Assembly (NCBI RefSeq): GCF_030709675.1
Contig: NZ_JAUZQD010000001.1
Location: forward strand, 496,001-560,000
Direction of reading: 5' to 3'
DNA length: 64,000 nt
DNA from: Symbioplanes lichenis
Lineage (GTDB): Bacteria; Actinomycetota; Actinomycetes; Mycobacteriales; Micromonosporaceae
Shown: in pieces, positions 26,992 to 37,938 of the stretch
Position numbering within the stretch: position 1 is the first letter of the stretch
Layout: each line of letters begins with the position of its first letter
Notes under the pieces: generated by a model
What the model was told of the DNA's origin: nothing
Databases searched by the model: none
Seen by the model: the letters and a program-made list of their open reading frames with translations, nothing else
Made by a program: the position numbers and the translations under genes

Positions 26992-27677
26992 CCACCCGGT
27001 TGGCAGTGGTCACCGGCAGCAGTCGAGGGCTCGGCGCGGCCCTGACCGAGCATCTCGCCGACCAAAGTTGGAACGTCGTGGCCTGTGTCCGTTCAGAGTC
27101 CGCAGCCGTGTCGATCAAGCGGGCCGGCGTTGAACCTGTTCTGCATGACGTCCGGGACCCGGTGAGCGAGGCCCTCATGGCGGCTGTCCACGGACGGCCG
27201 ATCGACGCGCTGATCAACAACGCTGGCATCGGAGCACCAGCCCGCCCGCTGGAGGACTGCGACTCCCAGACGATCCTGGACGCCGTTGACGTCAACGTCG
27301 CGGGTCCGATGCGCCTGACTCAGGCCCTGCTGCCAATGCTGCTGGCCGCACCCGCGCCGCTGATCATCAACGTGTCGTCCCGGCTCGGTTCGCTGGCTGC
27401 GCAGGCCGCGGGCGACTTCGCCGGCCGACGGACCAGCTACGCGTACCGCATCTCCAAGGCCGCTCAGAACATGCTGACGGTTGCCCTCGCTCAGGAACTT
27501 GCCGGTCGCGTACGGTGCTGGGCTGTCCATCCGGGCAGCCTCACCACCGCTATGGGAGCCGGCGACGCGGACACGTCGTCCCACGAGGCTGCCGTCCGGC
27601 TCGGTCATCTGCTGGACAGCTCCGACACCACGTCACCGCGCTACATCTCCTTGGAGGGCGCTGACCTTCGCTGGTGA
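26988..27677 (+). CDS. Short-chain dehydrogenase/reductase, island cargo
   Basis: A 229-residue SDR. The cofactor loop 'VVTGSSRGLGAAL' (TGxxxGxG) is at residues 7-19, 'INNAGIG' is the NNAG motif, the catalytic Ser is in 'NVSSRLGS', and 'YAYRISKAAQ' supplies Tyr and Lys. It is a complete classical SDR that uses NAD(P)H on an unknown carbonyl or alcohol. The GTG start is coupled to the methyltransferase stop. The 3' end overlaps the convergent ginD-like gene by 37 bases. Confidence 0.87.
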   Translation: MTTRLAVVTGSSRGLGAALTEHLADQSWNVVACVRSESAAVSIKRAGVEPVLHDVRDPVSEALMAAVHGRPIDALINNAGIGAPARPLEDCDSQTILDAVDVNVAGPMRLTQALLPMLLAAPAPLIINVSSRLGSLAAQAAGDFAGRRTSYAYRISKAAQNMLTVALAQELAGRVRCWAVHPGSLTTAMGAGDADTSSHEAAVRLGHLLDSSDTTSPRYISLEGADLRW

Positions 27678-28210
27678 GCCCCCTCGCCGATACCCGGCTC
27701 ATTCTCGTCTGGCTCGCCGGGCACGAGGTGGAGGTAGCGGACCTTCTCCTCTCGTTCCCGCAGCCGGGCTTCGTATTCCGGCTTGAGCTGCCAATGCAGC
27801 TCGCGGGCGTACGCGGCGACGTGCTTGAGCCGTTCCTCGGCCTCCTCGCGGAGGCGGCGTTCCTTCTCGATGGTCGCGTGGGCGGCTTCCAGTTGCCGCG
27901 CGAGGTCGGCGGCGGAAACTTTGGCGCCGGCCAAGCCGAGTTGCGCCTGGACGAGGGCGGGGACGACGGCTTTGGCCTGATCGAGCAGGTCGGCATGGTC
28001 GCGGTAAGTCGCTGATCGGGCTGCGGGGGCGATCGTGGTGATGGACTTCTTGTTGACCGGCATGTCCGCCGCGGCGAGGGTGACCGCGGCGATGACCAGG
28101 CGCAGCGCAACGGGTACGCCTTCCTGGCCCATGAGGTCGGTGGTCAGGTCCTCGCCGGCCTCGATACGGGCGGCGACGCGGGTGAGGGCTGCTATGTCGT
28201 CGCTGCTCAT
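27641..28210 (-). CDS. GinD-like small coiled-coil accessory protein of the recombinase operon
   Basis: A 189-residue protein that is almost entirely helical, with a strong coiled coil from about residue 100 to 150 ('RQLEAAHATIEKERRLREEA', then 'RLREREEKVRYL'). It is the last gene of the four-gene recombinase operon, overlapping the preceding stop as ATGA. GInt elements have a small helical protein, GinD, in this position that is essential for integration and excision. Tn554 TnpC is a looser analogue. The assignment rests on position, size and helical character. No catalytic motif is present. Confidence 0.7.
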   Translation of the reverse strand: MSSDDIAALTRVAARIEAGEDLTTDLMGQEGVPVALRLVIAAVTLAAADMPVNKKSITTIAPAARSATYRDHADLLDQAKAVVPALVQAQLGLAGAKVSAADLARQLEAAHATIEKERRLREEAEERLKHVAAYARELHWQLKPEYEARLREREEKVRYLHLVPGEPDENEPGIGEGAHQRRSAPSKEM

Positions 28211-30432
28211 GCCCTGTCTTCCAGTGCGGCTCGGATGTACTCGTCGATGTGTGCCGTGATGATGTCCTGCAGTTCGTCGTCGGTGGTGTCGGCGAACTCC
28301 GCGGCGATGTCGGGGTTGGCGTCGTGCATCTTGTCCGCGGCCCGGCGCAGGACATCGGACTTGAGCGCGAGATGCTGGCGGCGCATGAGTTCGTAGCGGG
28401 CCCGGTCTGCGGGGGCCATGACGGAGTTGCGGCATTGGCCGGGCAGGCAGAGCCGGAAGTCGGGCTTGCCCTTGCCGCCGCAGAGGGCGCCTTCGATCTG
28501 GTAGAGGCAGAGCGTCAAGGGACCTTGCTCGATGTTGCGGTTGCGTTTGCCCAGCGTCTTGAGCCTGGCTGGCGTCAGCGGCTGCGGGTTGGACAACGCG
28601 GCCCGGTTCGTCTCGATGGTCTGGTCGAGGCGTGCCTGCCCCTTGCCGGTGAGTTCGGGCCGGTGGGTGTAGGCGCGGTGCAGCCGGCGGCCGGCGTCCT
28701 GGTGGACGAGGTCGGTGGCCTCGTCGGGGTCGATCGGTGTGATCAGTTTGTAGACGTCACCGACGTAGCCGCGGGCGACGGCGGCGGTGTCCCACTGGCC
28801 GAAGGCGGCGGCGAGGGCTTGGCCATGCTCGCGGACGGCGTATGCCTGCGCGCTGGTGATGCGGACGTTTCGCATGGAGATGTCGATGTCGTCGAGGGAT
28901 CGCTTGGTGACACCGCGGTCGTAGAGTTCCCGGGCTCCTTCCTTGAGCATTTTGAGGAAACTGAGGTCGAGGTAGAGGCCGTCACGGGCCATCCCATGGC
29001 TTCTCTTGCCCAGCGGCGTGGCGAGGAGCTGGTCGAACAGGAAGGGCACTCCGGTGGTGTCGCTGCGGCGAGGTTCGTAGCCGAGTGCTCGCTGCAGCCG
29101 ATGGAGTAGGGCGATGATGCGGGCGACGCGGCCGTTGACCACGACGCTGGTGGGGACGGCGGCGTGCCGGTTCTTGGTCTTGTAGGCCGACAGGGTGTGC
29201 TTGATGTAGGTGCTGCCGTCCGGCCGGGTGAACTCCTGAGTTTTCAGCGGGTCGAAGGGCAGGACGGACAACTGGCTGTCGCGCAGCATGACGGTGGCGG
29301 CGAGGTAGTACATCGCGTAGTAGACGAGGCGTCGCTGCCAGATGTCGAGGCTCTCCTTGGAGGCGATCAGCCGTTCGGTCCAGGCGATCCGTTCGCCGGT
29401 GCGGCTGGGCAGTTCGCCGACGGGTAGAGGGCAGGGGCTGAGCGTGGCGGTCAGTTGGACGGTGTCGCGCAGTTGCGACATGGTCCACCGTCCGGCGAGA
29501 TATGCCTCGTCGGCGTCGTAGACGCCGAGCAGCCGTGCCAGCGGGGCGTGTGCCAGGGTGAGCCCGCCGTTGAGGTTGCGGGAGCCGGGGATCTTCCCGC
29601 TGTTCTCGTGCGCGATGCGGGCCGTCAGGTCGAGCATGGCCTCGAAGGTGTCTTGCCTGCTCATCGGCGGTTCGGCGCTGGCGTTCTCGGTCCACCACTC
29701 GATGTGGGCAACGATGTCCTCGGCGATGTGGTCGAAGACCCATGCCACGAAGCCGAGGGCGTGGCCGACACCTTCGTGTGGGCGGACCGCGTTTTGCTTG
29801 GTACGGCCTCCGAACAGTTCGACGGTTTCGCGGCCGTCGAACGGCGGGGCGTCGCCCAGCAAGCCGGACCGGTTGGCGATCTCGGTGACCTGCCAAAGGG
29901 TGATGAGTTGCTGAGCCCGGCCGCGGCCCGTGGCGTTGGACAGGGTGCTGCCGGCCTGTTTCTCCTTGACGCTCTGGGGCTGGACCAGCAGGACTACCAG
30001 TCGTGCCCAGTCGTCGCTGTCGAACCGGGTGATGTGCTGCTGGTCGATGATCGTGAGGGCATGGCCGAGCATCTTGATGTTGCCCTGCGCGGTGACGGGC
30101 GCGACCGGCTCCTGCACGTTGGGCCAGGTCTGAGCCATCGGGTTGTCGGCACGGTCGATGGCGAGAGCAGGGTTCATCTGCAGCACCGCCATCTCCTTCG
30201 CGGCGTCACGCCAGCGCTCGGCGACCGCGGTGAAGTTGATGCGGGTCATCGCCCCGGACTTGTCCTTCCAGGTGCGGTGACCGGCGAGGTCCCAGACGTC
30301 TTCGCTGAACAGGACAACGCGTTCGAGGTCCTCCCCGCCGGGGATCAGGTCGTTGAGTCGCTCGTCGTCGCGGAACAACAGGCTGGCACTGCGGCCCCAG
30401 TCGAGCGGGAAGAGTGGCAGGACCTCAGCCAT
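28207..30432 (-). CDS. GinC-like large tyrosine-recombinase-related protein
   Basis: A 741-residue protein. The C-terminal half has recombinase-like pieces: 'LVYYAMYYLAATVMLRDSQL', 'FLFDQLL' and 'VRITSAQAYAVREHGQALAA' with 'AVARGYVGDV' standing where the His/Arg and Tyr boxes occur. The catalytic set is degenerate or shifted compared with classic integrases. Near the C-terminus a Cys cluster ('CLYQIEGALC...CLPGQCRNS') suggests a zinc site. It is the third gene of the operon, overlapping ginB-like by eight bases and ginD-like by four. It is probably part of the same recombination machine rather than an independent enzyme. Confidence 0.72.
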   Translation of the reverse strand: MAEVLPLFPLDWGRSASLLFRDDERLNDLIPGGEDLERVVLFSEDVWDLAGHRTWKDKSGAMTRINFTAVAERWRDAAKEMAVLQMNPALAIDRADNPMAQTWPNVQEPVAPVTAQGNIKMLGHALTIIDQQHITRFDSDDWARLVVLLVQPQSVKEKQAGSTLSNATGRGRAQQLITLWQVTEIANRSGLLGDAPPFDGRETVELFGGRTKQNAVRPHEGVGHALGFVAWVFDHIAEDIVAHIEWWTENASAEPPMSRQDTFEAMLDLTARIAHENSGKIPGSRNLNGGLTLAHAPLARLLGVYDADEAYLAGRWTMSQLRDTVQLTATLSPCPLPVGELPSRTGERIAWTERLIASKESLDIWQRRLVYYAMYYLAATVMLRDSQLSVLPFDPLKTQEFTRPDGSTYIKHTLSAYKTKNRHAAVPTSVVVNGRVARIIALLHRLQRALGYEPRRSDTTGVPFLFDQLLATPLGKRSHGMARDGLYLDLSFLKMLKEGARELYDRGVTKRSLDDIDISMRNVRITSAQAYAVREHGQALAAAFGQWDTAAVARGYVGDVYKLITPIDPDEATDLVHQDAGRRLHRAYTHRPELTGKGQARLDQTIETNRAALSNPQPLTPARLKTLGKRNRNIEQGPLTLCLYQIEGALCGGKGKPDFRLCLPGQCRNSVMAPADRARYELMRRQHLALKSDVLRRAADKMHDANPDIAAEFADTTDDELQDIITAHIDEYIRAALEDRA

Positions 30433-32281
30433 GGCGCATCTCCATGTACATGCCGGTGACGGTCAGGATGTGAGGGACGAGATCGGTGGATCGTTTGATG
30501 TTGCCGACCACCATGGGCGGGAACTTGTCGAGGCACGCTTGGGCGTAGAACCGCAGGTGGGAGGCTTGTCCTTGCTCCCATTCGACGGGGTCGTTGCGTT
30601 CGATGATGTCGCCGAGTTCGACGGCGGCGAGCAGACCCGGAACGTGGTCGACGGTGCGGTAGCCGTTGGGGCAGGTGAAGCAGGCGACGATGCCCAGATC
30701 ACAGCGGCGGCCGGAGCCGTCCGGGGCGTTACCGCCGGAGGTGCAGACGCCGATCTCGACGTCCATCACCTTGCCAGGGTCGACGGCTGCCAGGTCAGCG
30801 GCGGGTCCTTCGGAGGCGTCGGCGACGACGGTGAATCCGGCGACGGCATCGTCGTGGAACGCGTTCTGTGCTGCCGTGGCGTGCTTGTTGAAGACGTGGT
30901 CGGGCAGCACGTGCGCGGTGTAGTGCAGTTTCGTGCTCGGCGTGTGGCCGTGGACGTCCGCCGTGAGGCCCTCCCCCATCGCGCGGCGCTGGGCGACATA
31001 GCGCAGCGCCGACAGTCGGAGGGAGACTTCACTGCGCGGGCCGGCCGTGGCTTCGTCCCAGTGTTTGTCGAAGGCCGGCGACTTCCAGGCGTTGATGCGC
31101 CGAAACTCGTTAATGACCTGCGCTTCGACTGGTTCGGAGGCGTGTTCGACGTAGATGCGGTCGACGACGGCCGCCGGGGTGCCGGCGGAAGTGGTCAGGT
31201 CGCGCCGGGAAAATCGTGCGAGGCGGGTGAGGCCGGTCATCGTCTCGACGACCCCGCCCGCGGTGTAGATCGAGGTCAGGCGGGTGGGCCGGGTGTCCTC
31301 GGAGTGGTTGCGGGCCTTGACGTTGTGTTCGAGCGCGTGGTCGCTGCCCAGGTAGGTGAGGGTGTCGGCGTCTTTCTGCAGCAGGACGGAGGCGTTGAAG
31401 CCGCTGTTCTCGCCGAGGCAGTGCAGGATCAGCGCGGCGGTGATGAGGATGTTGTCCGGGTAGAGCGCGCGGCCGATTGCCTTGATCTGCGGTCCTCGGA
31501 GCGGGCTGGTCCGGTTGTACTTGATGTAGCCGAACATGCGCGGGTGGGTCAGGGCCCAGGCGATCTGCTGCTCGTAGGGCGCGGCGAGCGATGGTTGCGG
31601 AGCGCCGGGCCGGGAGACGTCAGGGTGTGCGCGTTCAGCCCAGTCAATGAGTTCCTGGGTCGGGACGCGGAGCCAGCCGCGACCGGTCACGTCGTACCCG
31701 AGGCGCTCGAAGATCTCCCGCTGAGCAGCGAAGTATTCGGTGTAGACGGCCTTAGCCGCTGCCTCGATGGCGTCGCTGACCGCATCGTCATAGATGAACG
31801 GCGTGGATTCCTCGGCCTGGAAGCGGCTGTTCTTCAAGGCGCGGCTGATGGCGACACCATTCGGGTGGTTGTCCCGAACTGTGCGCGCCAAGAGCCAGCA
31901 AGCGGACCGCTTACGGTTGCTGTTCAACGGATCGTAGAGCGAACGAAGTGTCGCCACGTCGAGCCGAGCATCGGCGAAGGTCTCGAATCCCTCTTCATAG
32001 AGCCGTCGGAGCATTGTCGTCGCGTTGAAGACGTTGTTCGTGAGTGTCACTGAGGACTCCCACGCGGAGTCCGCGTCTCCGTTGTCGCCGACCTTGATCG
32101 AGTCGGCCATGGCCTGCAGCATTTGCTCAGCGGCGGGAGTGTGGTCGACGTGCAGCGTGACGACTTGCGGCTGGTAGGCGGCAGCATGCTGGAAGGTGAT
32201 GGACAGCCGTCGCTTGTCGACCTTGTTGATGCGCTCGATCTCGTACGTGCCGCTGCGGTGGCCGCGGGTTGCGTGTGCCAT
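30425..32281 (-). CDS. GinB-like tyrosine-recombinase-related protein
   Basis: A 618-residue protein starting 'MAHATRGHRSGTYEIERINK'. The C-terminal part contains 'SEVSLRLSALRYVAQRRAMG' followed by 'HGHTPSTKLHYTAHVLPDH', an Arg helix plus the His-x-Tyr region typical of tyrosine recombinases, although the box II His is not in the usual HxxR form. A downstream Cys-rich stretch ('CTSGG...RRCDLGIVACFTCPNG') looks like a zinc site. The ATG shares a base with the ginA-like stop (TGATG). Size and layout fit GinB of GInt islands or TnpB of Tn554. Confidence 0.74.
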   Translation of the reverse strand: MAHATRGHRSGTYEIERINKVDKRRLSITFQHAAAYQPQVVTLHVDHTPAAEQMLQAMADSIKVGDNGDADSAWESSVTLTNNVFNATTMLRRLYEEGFETFADARLDVATLRSLYDPLNSNRKRSACWLLARTVRDNHPNGVAISRALKNSRFQAEESTPFIYDDAVSDAIEAAAKAVYTEYFAAQREIFERLGYDVTGRGWLRVPTQELIDWAERAHPDVSRPGAPQPSLAAPYEQQIAWALTHPRMFGYIKYNRTSPLRGPQIKAIGRALYPDNILITAALILHCLGENSGFNASVLLQKDADTLTYLGSDHALEHNVKARNHSEDTRPTRLTSIYTAGGVVETMTGLTRLARFSRRDLTTSAGTPAAVVDRIYVEHASEPVEAQVINEFRRINAWKSPAFDKHWDEATAGPRSEVSLRLSALRYVAQRRAMGEGLTADVHGHTPSTKLHYTAHVLPDHVFNKHATAAQNAFHDDAVAGFTVVADASEGPAADLAAVDPGKVMDVEIGVCTSGGNAPDGSGRRCDLGIVACFTCPNGYRTVDHVPGLLAAVELGDIIERNDPVEWEQGQASHLRFYAQACLDKFPPMVVGNIKRSTDLVPHILTVTGMYMEMRHG

Positions 32282-33672
32282 CAGAACCGTCCGAGGAAGT
32301 GGTCGACCGGAATGCTGAGGAACCGGTGAGCGGTTTGGGTGTAGAGGCGGGTGGACTGTTCGCTGGCGTGGCCGAGGGAGAACTTGACGAGTTCGACGGC
32401 GGCGGCGATGTGGTCGACCTTCCAGTCTTCGCGTCGTTGCTTTTCGACGATGTCCGCGACGACGCCTCGGTAGATCGCGACGGTGAGATGAACGGCATAG
32501 GTATGCCGGAGGTCGTGGATTCTGTAGTTCTCCGGGAAGTCGCGGTCGATGCGTTCGCGGACGAAGGTGCGCGCCGTTTCGATGGCGTGCTGGAGGCTGC
32601 GGTAGGCGAGCGGCTCGCCGGTGTACTCGTTCAAGAACAGGACCGGGCTCGCGCCCTCGGGCGTGACAAGGCGCCGGCGGAAGTCCGCGTCGGCGTCGAT
32701 CCATCGCTTGCTCGCGACCGTGCCGGGCTCGTCCGCGGTCCGGTAGCGGACCGTGGTGGAGTCGGCCGATTCGATGTGCAGCGGCTGAGCCGGGCGGTAG
32801 GTCGTGCGGGCGACCAGGTCGGCGCGTGCGCCGTCGAGGTACTCCCGGACCGCGGCGAGGTGGTGGGTGAACACGAGAGCGTCACCACCGGCGTCGCCCT
32901 TGGTGATGTGGTCGGCGACGCGCATCGTGGTGAGTGGGAGCCTGCTCACCTGCGGGATCTCGTAGACGGTGATGTTGGCGAGGTTGTTGCGGCGGACGCC
33001 GGTGGCCAGGCCGAGCGCGAAGATTGCGTGGTCGCGGTCGGCACCGAGGTAGGGGTCCTGGTTGCCGTCGAGGTCGGTGCGGAGCGCGCCCATGAGCAGG
33101 TACTGGGCGTACTCGGGTGTGATGGGGAGGCCGGCCGAACCGGTGTTGCGGCGGCGCGGTTGGTACTTGGCGATCGTGGTGCCCGTGCCGCCGTCTCGCC
33201 GGGTGACCGTGATGATCTCGAACGGCGGTAGGTGCTGGTAGCGGCGTTGGGCGTACTCGTAGAAGCGCTTGATCACGGACGCTGCGTGGGCCCAGCCACC
33301 GGAGGTGAGCCGGGCCTCGTCGTCGGTGCCGTACTGGCGCTGGCGGTAGTAGGCGGCGAAGTGGTCCTCGGTGGCGGCGAGGACGGGGTCGCGGCTGTCC
33401 TCGTAAGGGTGCAGGCCACGGGTGTTGCAGAGGTAGTCGAGCCAGCCGGCGAGGTCGGAGGCGAGGCGACGGGCGGTAGCGAGGTTCGGCCGGACGGTGC
33501 AGTGGTGGCGCAGAAAGTTGCTGGTCGGGGTGTGGATACGGCCGTTAACGGTGATGAACGGCGCGAGAACTCGGTCGGTCACGTCGACGGGCAGGGCGTT
33601 CTCGCCGAGAACGGCGGCCACGACGGCTGGGTCGTACTCGATGGGTTCGTTGACCTTGATGGTGTGCGGCAC
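32281..33672 (-). CDS. GinA-like tyrosine recombinase with complete catalytic set
   Basis: A 463-residue tyrosine recombinase. The C-terminal catalytic domain has Arg I in 'LATGVRRNNLANI', the HxxR box in 'IHDLRHTYAVHL', the His box in 'FSLGHASEQSTRLYTQ' and Tyr in 'RLYTQ', so all key residues are present. The N-terminal domain (about residues 60-180) is SAM-like and binds the core sites. The GTG at 33672 is chosen because GGAGGAGG lies about ten bases upstream. It is the first gene of the operon and starts 77 bases inside the nrdJ terminator hairpin, which marks the right end of the island. Confidence 0.83.
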   Translation of the reverse strand: MPHTIKVNEPIEYDPAVVAAVLGENALPVDVTDRVLAPFITVNGRIHTPTSNFLRHHCTVRPNLATARRLASDLAGWLDYLCNTRGLHPYEDSRDPVLAATEDHFAAYYRQRQYGTDDEARLTSGGWAHAASVIKRFYEYAQRRYQHLPPFEIITVTRRDGGTGTTIAKYQPRRRNTGSAGLPITPEYAQYLLMGALRTDLDGNQDPYLGADRDHAIFALGLATGVRRNNLANITVYEIPQVSRLPLTTMRVADHITKGDAGGDALVFTHHLAAVREYLDGARADLVARTTYRPAQPLHIESADSTTVRYRTADEPGTVASKRWIDADADFRRRLVTPEGASPVLFLNEYTGEPLAYRSLQHAIETARTFVRERIDRDFPENYRIHDLRHTYAVHLTVAIYRGVVADIVEKQRREDWKVDHIAAAVELVKFSLGHASEQSTRLYTQTAHRFLSIPVDHFLGRF

Positions 33673-33748
33673 GGGCGTGGGTCCTCCTCCGGTCAGGTGT
33701 CGTTGCCTGCCGAACCCAGGTCGTGTCCGCGGCCTGAGCAACGGAAAA

Positions 33749-33776
33749 GTCCCCCGGACAGTAGTGCCCGGGGGAC
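33749..33776 (-). terminator. nrdJ terminator hairpin next to the island
   Basis: GTCCCCCGG (33749-33757) pairs with CCGGGGGAC (33768-33776). Read on the minus strand it is followed by TTTT (AAAA at 33745-33748). A second, imperfect hairpin GTGCCCCTGGAGGGGACAC lies at 33819-33837, nearer the stop. Together they would stop nrdJ transcription before the recombinase operon. Confidence 0.75.
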
Positions 33777-33853
33777 ATCCCTTTGGTCAGACTCGCCGAT
33801 GACTCGCGGATCTCAACGTGCCCCTGGAGGGGACACGCTGAGAATGGTCACAC

Positions 33854-36745
<2,892 letters not shown>

Positions 36746-37031
36746 GGTGTGTGCTCCCCCTCGACGATCACGGCTTCCCCACCGCGATCCCATTCATTCC
36801 AGCCGTCTTCTTCTCCCGGTACGCCCGAAGCGTCCCGGAACCGCGCGGCGCCCCGTGGCGGCGGTGCAGTACACGCGCTGGTGGTGCAGGTGTCGCTTGC
36901 CGGGATCGGGCAGCCCGCGGTCGTCGTGACCCGCAGCGCGCTCCCGGCGGTTGGTGTTTCACGGCCCGTGTCCCGTGCTGGTCACGGCCCGCTCGCCGAC
37001 CGGTGCGCCTCCGCCCGGCCGGCTCGCCCGG

Positions 37032-37736
37032 TCAGGGCGCCCGGTCGGTGACCCGCGGCGCCCGGCTGCCCCCGGACCTGGTGCTGACGATGTGCCTCTC
37101 GGCGGTCTCGCCTCTGTTTCCGGCCTCGCTCGCGGCTTTGCCGGCGGCCTCGCTCGTGTCCTTGCCGGCGGCCTCGCTCGCGTGCTTACTGGCGGCCTCG
37201 CTCACGGATTTGCCGGCGGCCTCGCTCGCGTGCTTACTGGCGGCCTCGCTCACGGATTTGCCGGCGGCCTCGCTCGCGCCGGTCTGCTTCGTGCGGGCCG
37301 CGCGCAGCTCGGTGATCTCGCGCTCGAACTCGTCGAGCGAGTCGAACGACTTGTAGACGCTGGCGAACCGCAGATAGGCGACCTGGTCGAGCTCCCGCAG
37401 CGGCACGAGGATGGCCAGGCCGACCTCGTGGCTGGGGATCTCGGCGGCGCCCTTGGCCCGGACCGTCTCCTCGACCTTCTGCGCGAGCAGCGCGATCGAG
37501 TCCTCGTCCACGGGCCGCCCCTGGCACGCCTTGCGCACGCCACTCATGATCTTCGTGCGGCTGAAGGGCTCGGTGACGCCGCTGCGCTTGACCACGGCGA
37601 GCACGGCCTCCTCAACCGTCGTGAAACGCTTGCCACACTCGGGGCACGAGCGGCGGCGGCGGATCAGCTGGCCGTCGTCGGCCTCCCGCGAGTCGACGAC
37701 CCGCGAATCCGCGTGCCGGCAGTACGGACACCGCAC
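37032..37736 (-). CDS. nrdR: NrdR transcriptional repressor with repeat-encoded C-terminal tail
   Basis: A 234-residue protein. The N-terminus is a zinc ribbon (Cys3, Cys6, Cys31 and Cys34, in 'MRCPYCRH' and 'CPECGKRF'), followed by an ATP-cone domain (about residues 49-135: '[20 protein letters not shown]'). NrdR senses ATP/dATP and represses ribonucleotide reductase genes. Normal NrdR is about 150-160 residues. Here about 80 more residues follow, including a tail of Ala/Ser/Glu/Lys repeats such as '[16 protein letters not shown]', encoded by a 48-base tandem repeat. The tail is probably disordered or helical and of unknown effect. It lies upstream of nrdJ in the same direction. Confidence 0.93.
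   Translation of the reverse strand: MRCPYCRHADSRVVDSREADDGQLIRRRRSCPECGKRFTTVEEAVLAVVKRSGVTEPFSRTKIMSGVRKACQGRPVDEDSIALLAQKVEETVRAKGAAEIPSHEVGLAILVPLRELDQVAYLRFASVYKSFDSLDEFEREITELRAARTKQTGASEAAGKSVSEAASKHASEAAGKSVSEAASKHASEAAGKDTSEAAGKAASEAGNRGETAERHIVSTRSGGSRAPRVTDRAP
37165..37284. repeat. 48-base tandem repeat inside nrdR
   Basis: Exact copies lie at 37165-37212 and 37213-37260, with a partial third copy from 37261. Each unit is itself two related 24-base halves beginning with G/C-rich GGCGGCCTCGCTC. A diverged half-unit also lies at about 37141-37164. The phase is in frame, so copy-number change would lengthen or shorten the NrdR tail by 16 residues. Confidence 0.85.
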
Positions 37737-37860
37737 GGCAATCCCCCCGTCCCCCGAACGTCACCAGGGCGCCGTTCCCGGGCGGTGAAACACGGTCTGC
37801 CTCCGTGATCCGGGCACGCCGAACCGCAGTCCGAGGTGATCGTTTTCCGCCTCGGAGCTG

Positions 37861-37911
37861 TGGACGAGCCTGTGGATGACGAAGGGCCGAGACCCCAACC
37901 TGTGGACGACT
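37861..37911. promoter_or_regulatory. Three DnaA-box-like nonamers upstream of nrdR
   Basis: TGTGGACGA (37861-37869), TGTGGATGA (37873-37881) and TGTGGACGA (37903-37911) are direct copies. Reversed they read TCGTCCACA and TCATCCACA, one base away from actinobacterial TTGTCCACA or classical TTATCCACA boxes. They lie about 125-175 bases before the nrdR start. Confidence 0.4.
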
Positions 37912-37922
37912 TACACCCTTGT

Positions 37923-37938
37923 AACTACTAGATGTTGG
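37923..37938. promoter_or_regulatory. Candidate NrdR box
   Basis: AACTACTAGATGTTGG at 37923-37938 resembles the palindromic, A/T-rich centre of NrdR boxes (ACAC-N8-GTGT type) and lies upstream of nrdR, where autoregulation is expected. Only a partial consensus match is present. Confidence 0.4.

Larger units (their letters stand above)
25298..33758. mobile_element. Probable GInt-type genomic island (ginABCD operon plus three-gene cargo)
   Basis: The four-gene recombinase operon occupies one end, and the cargo (DUF6817, methyltransferase, SDR) the other. Limits are approximate: the right limit is between the ginA-like start (33672) and the nrdJ terminator, and the left limit is between the 25222-25257 hairpin and 25532. 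The only exact repeat that I see on both margins is GTCCCCCGGA (25298-25307, 33749-33758), which could be chance. Less GC-rich genes inside and core genes on both sides support insertion. Confidence 0.65.

Noticed and set aside
36746..37031. Cobalamin riboswitch before nrdJ
   Set aside because: No B12-box or paired helices could be recognised in the 286 bases. Control by NrdR is more likely.
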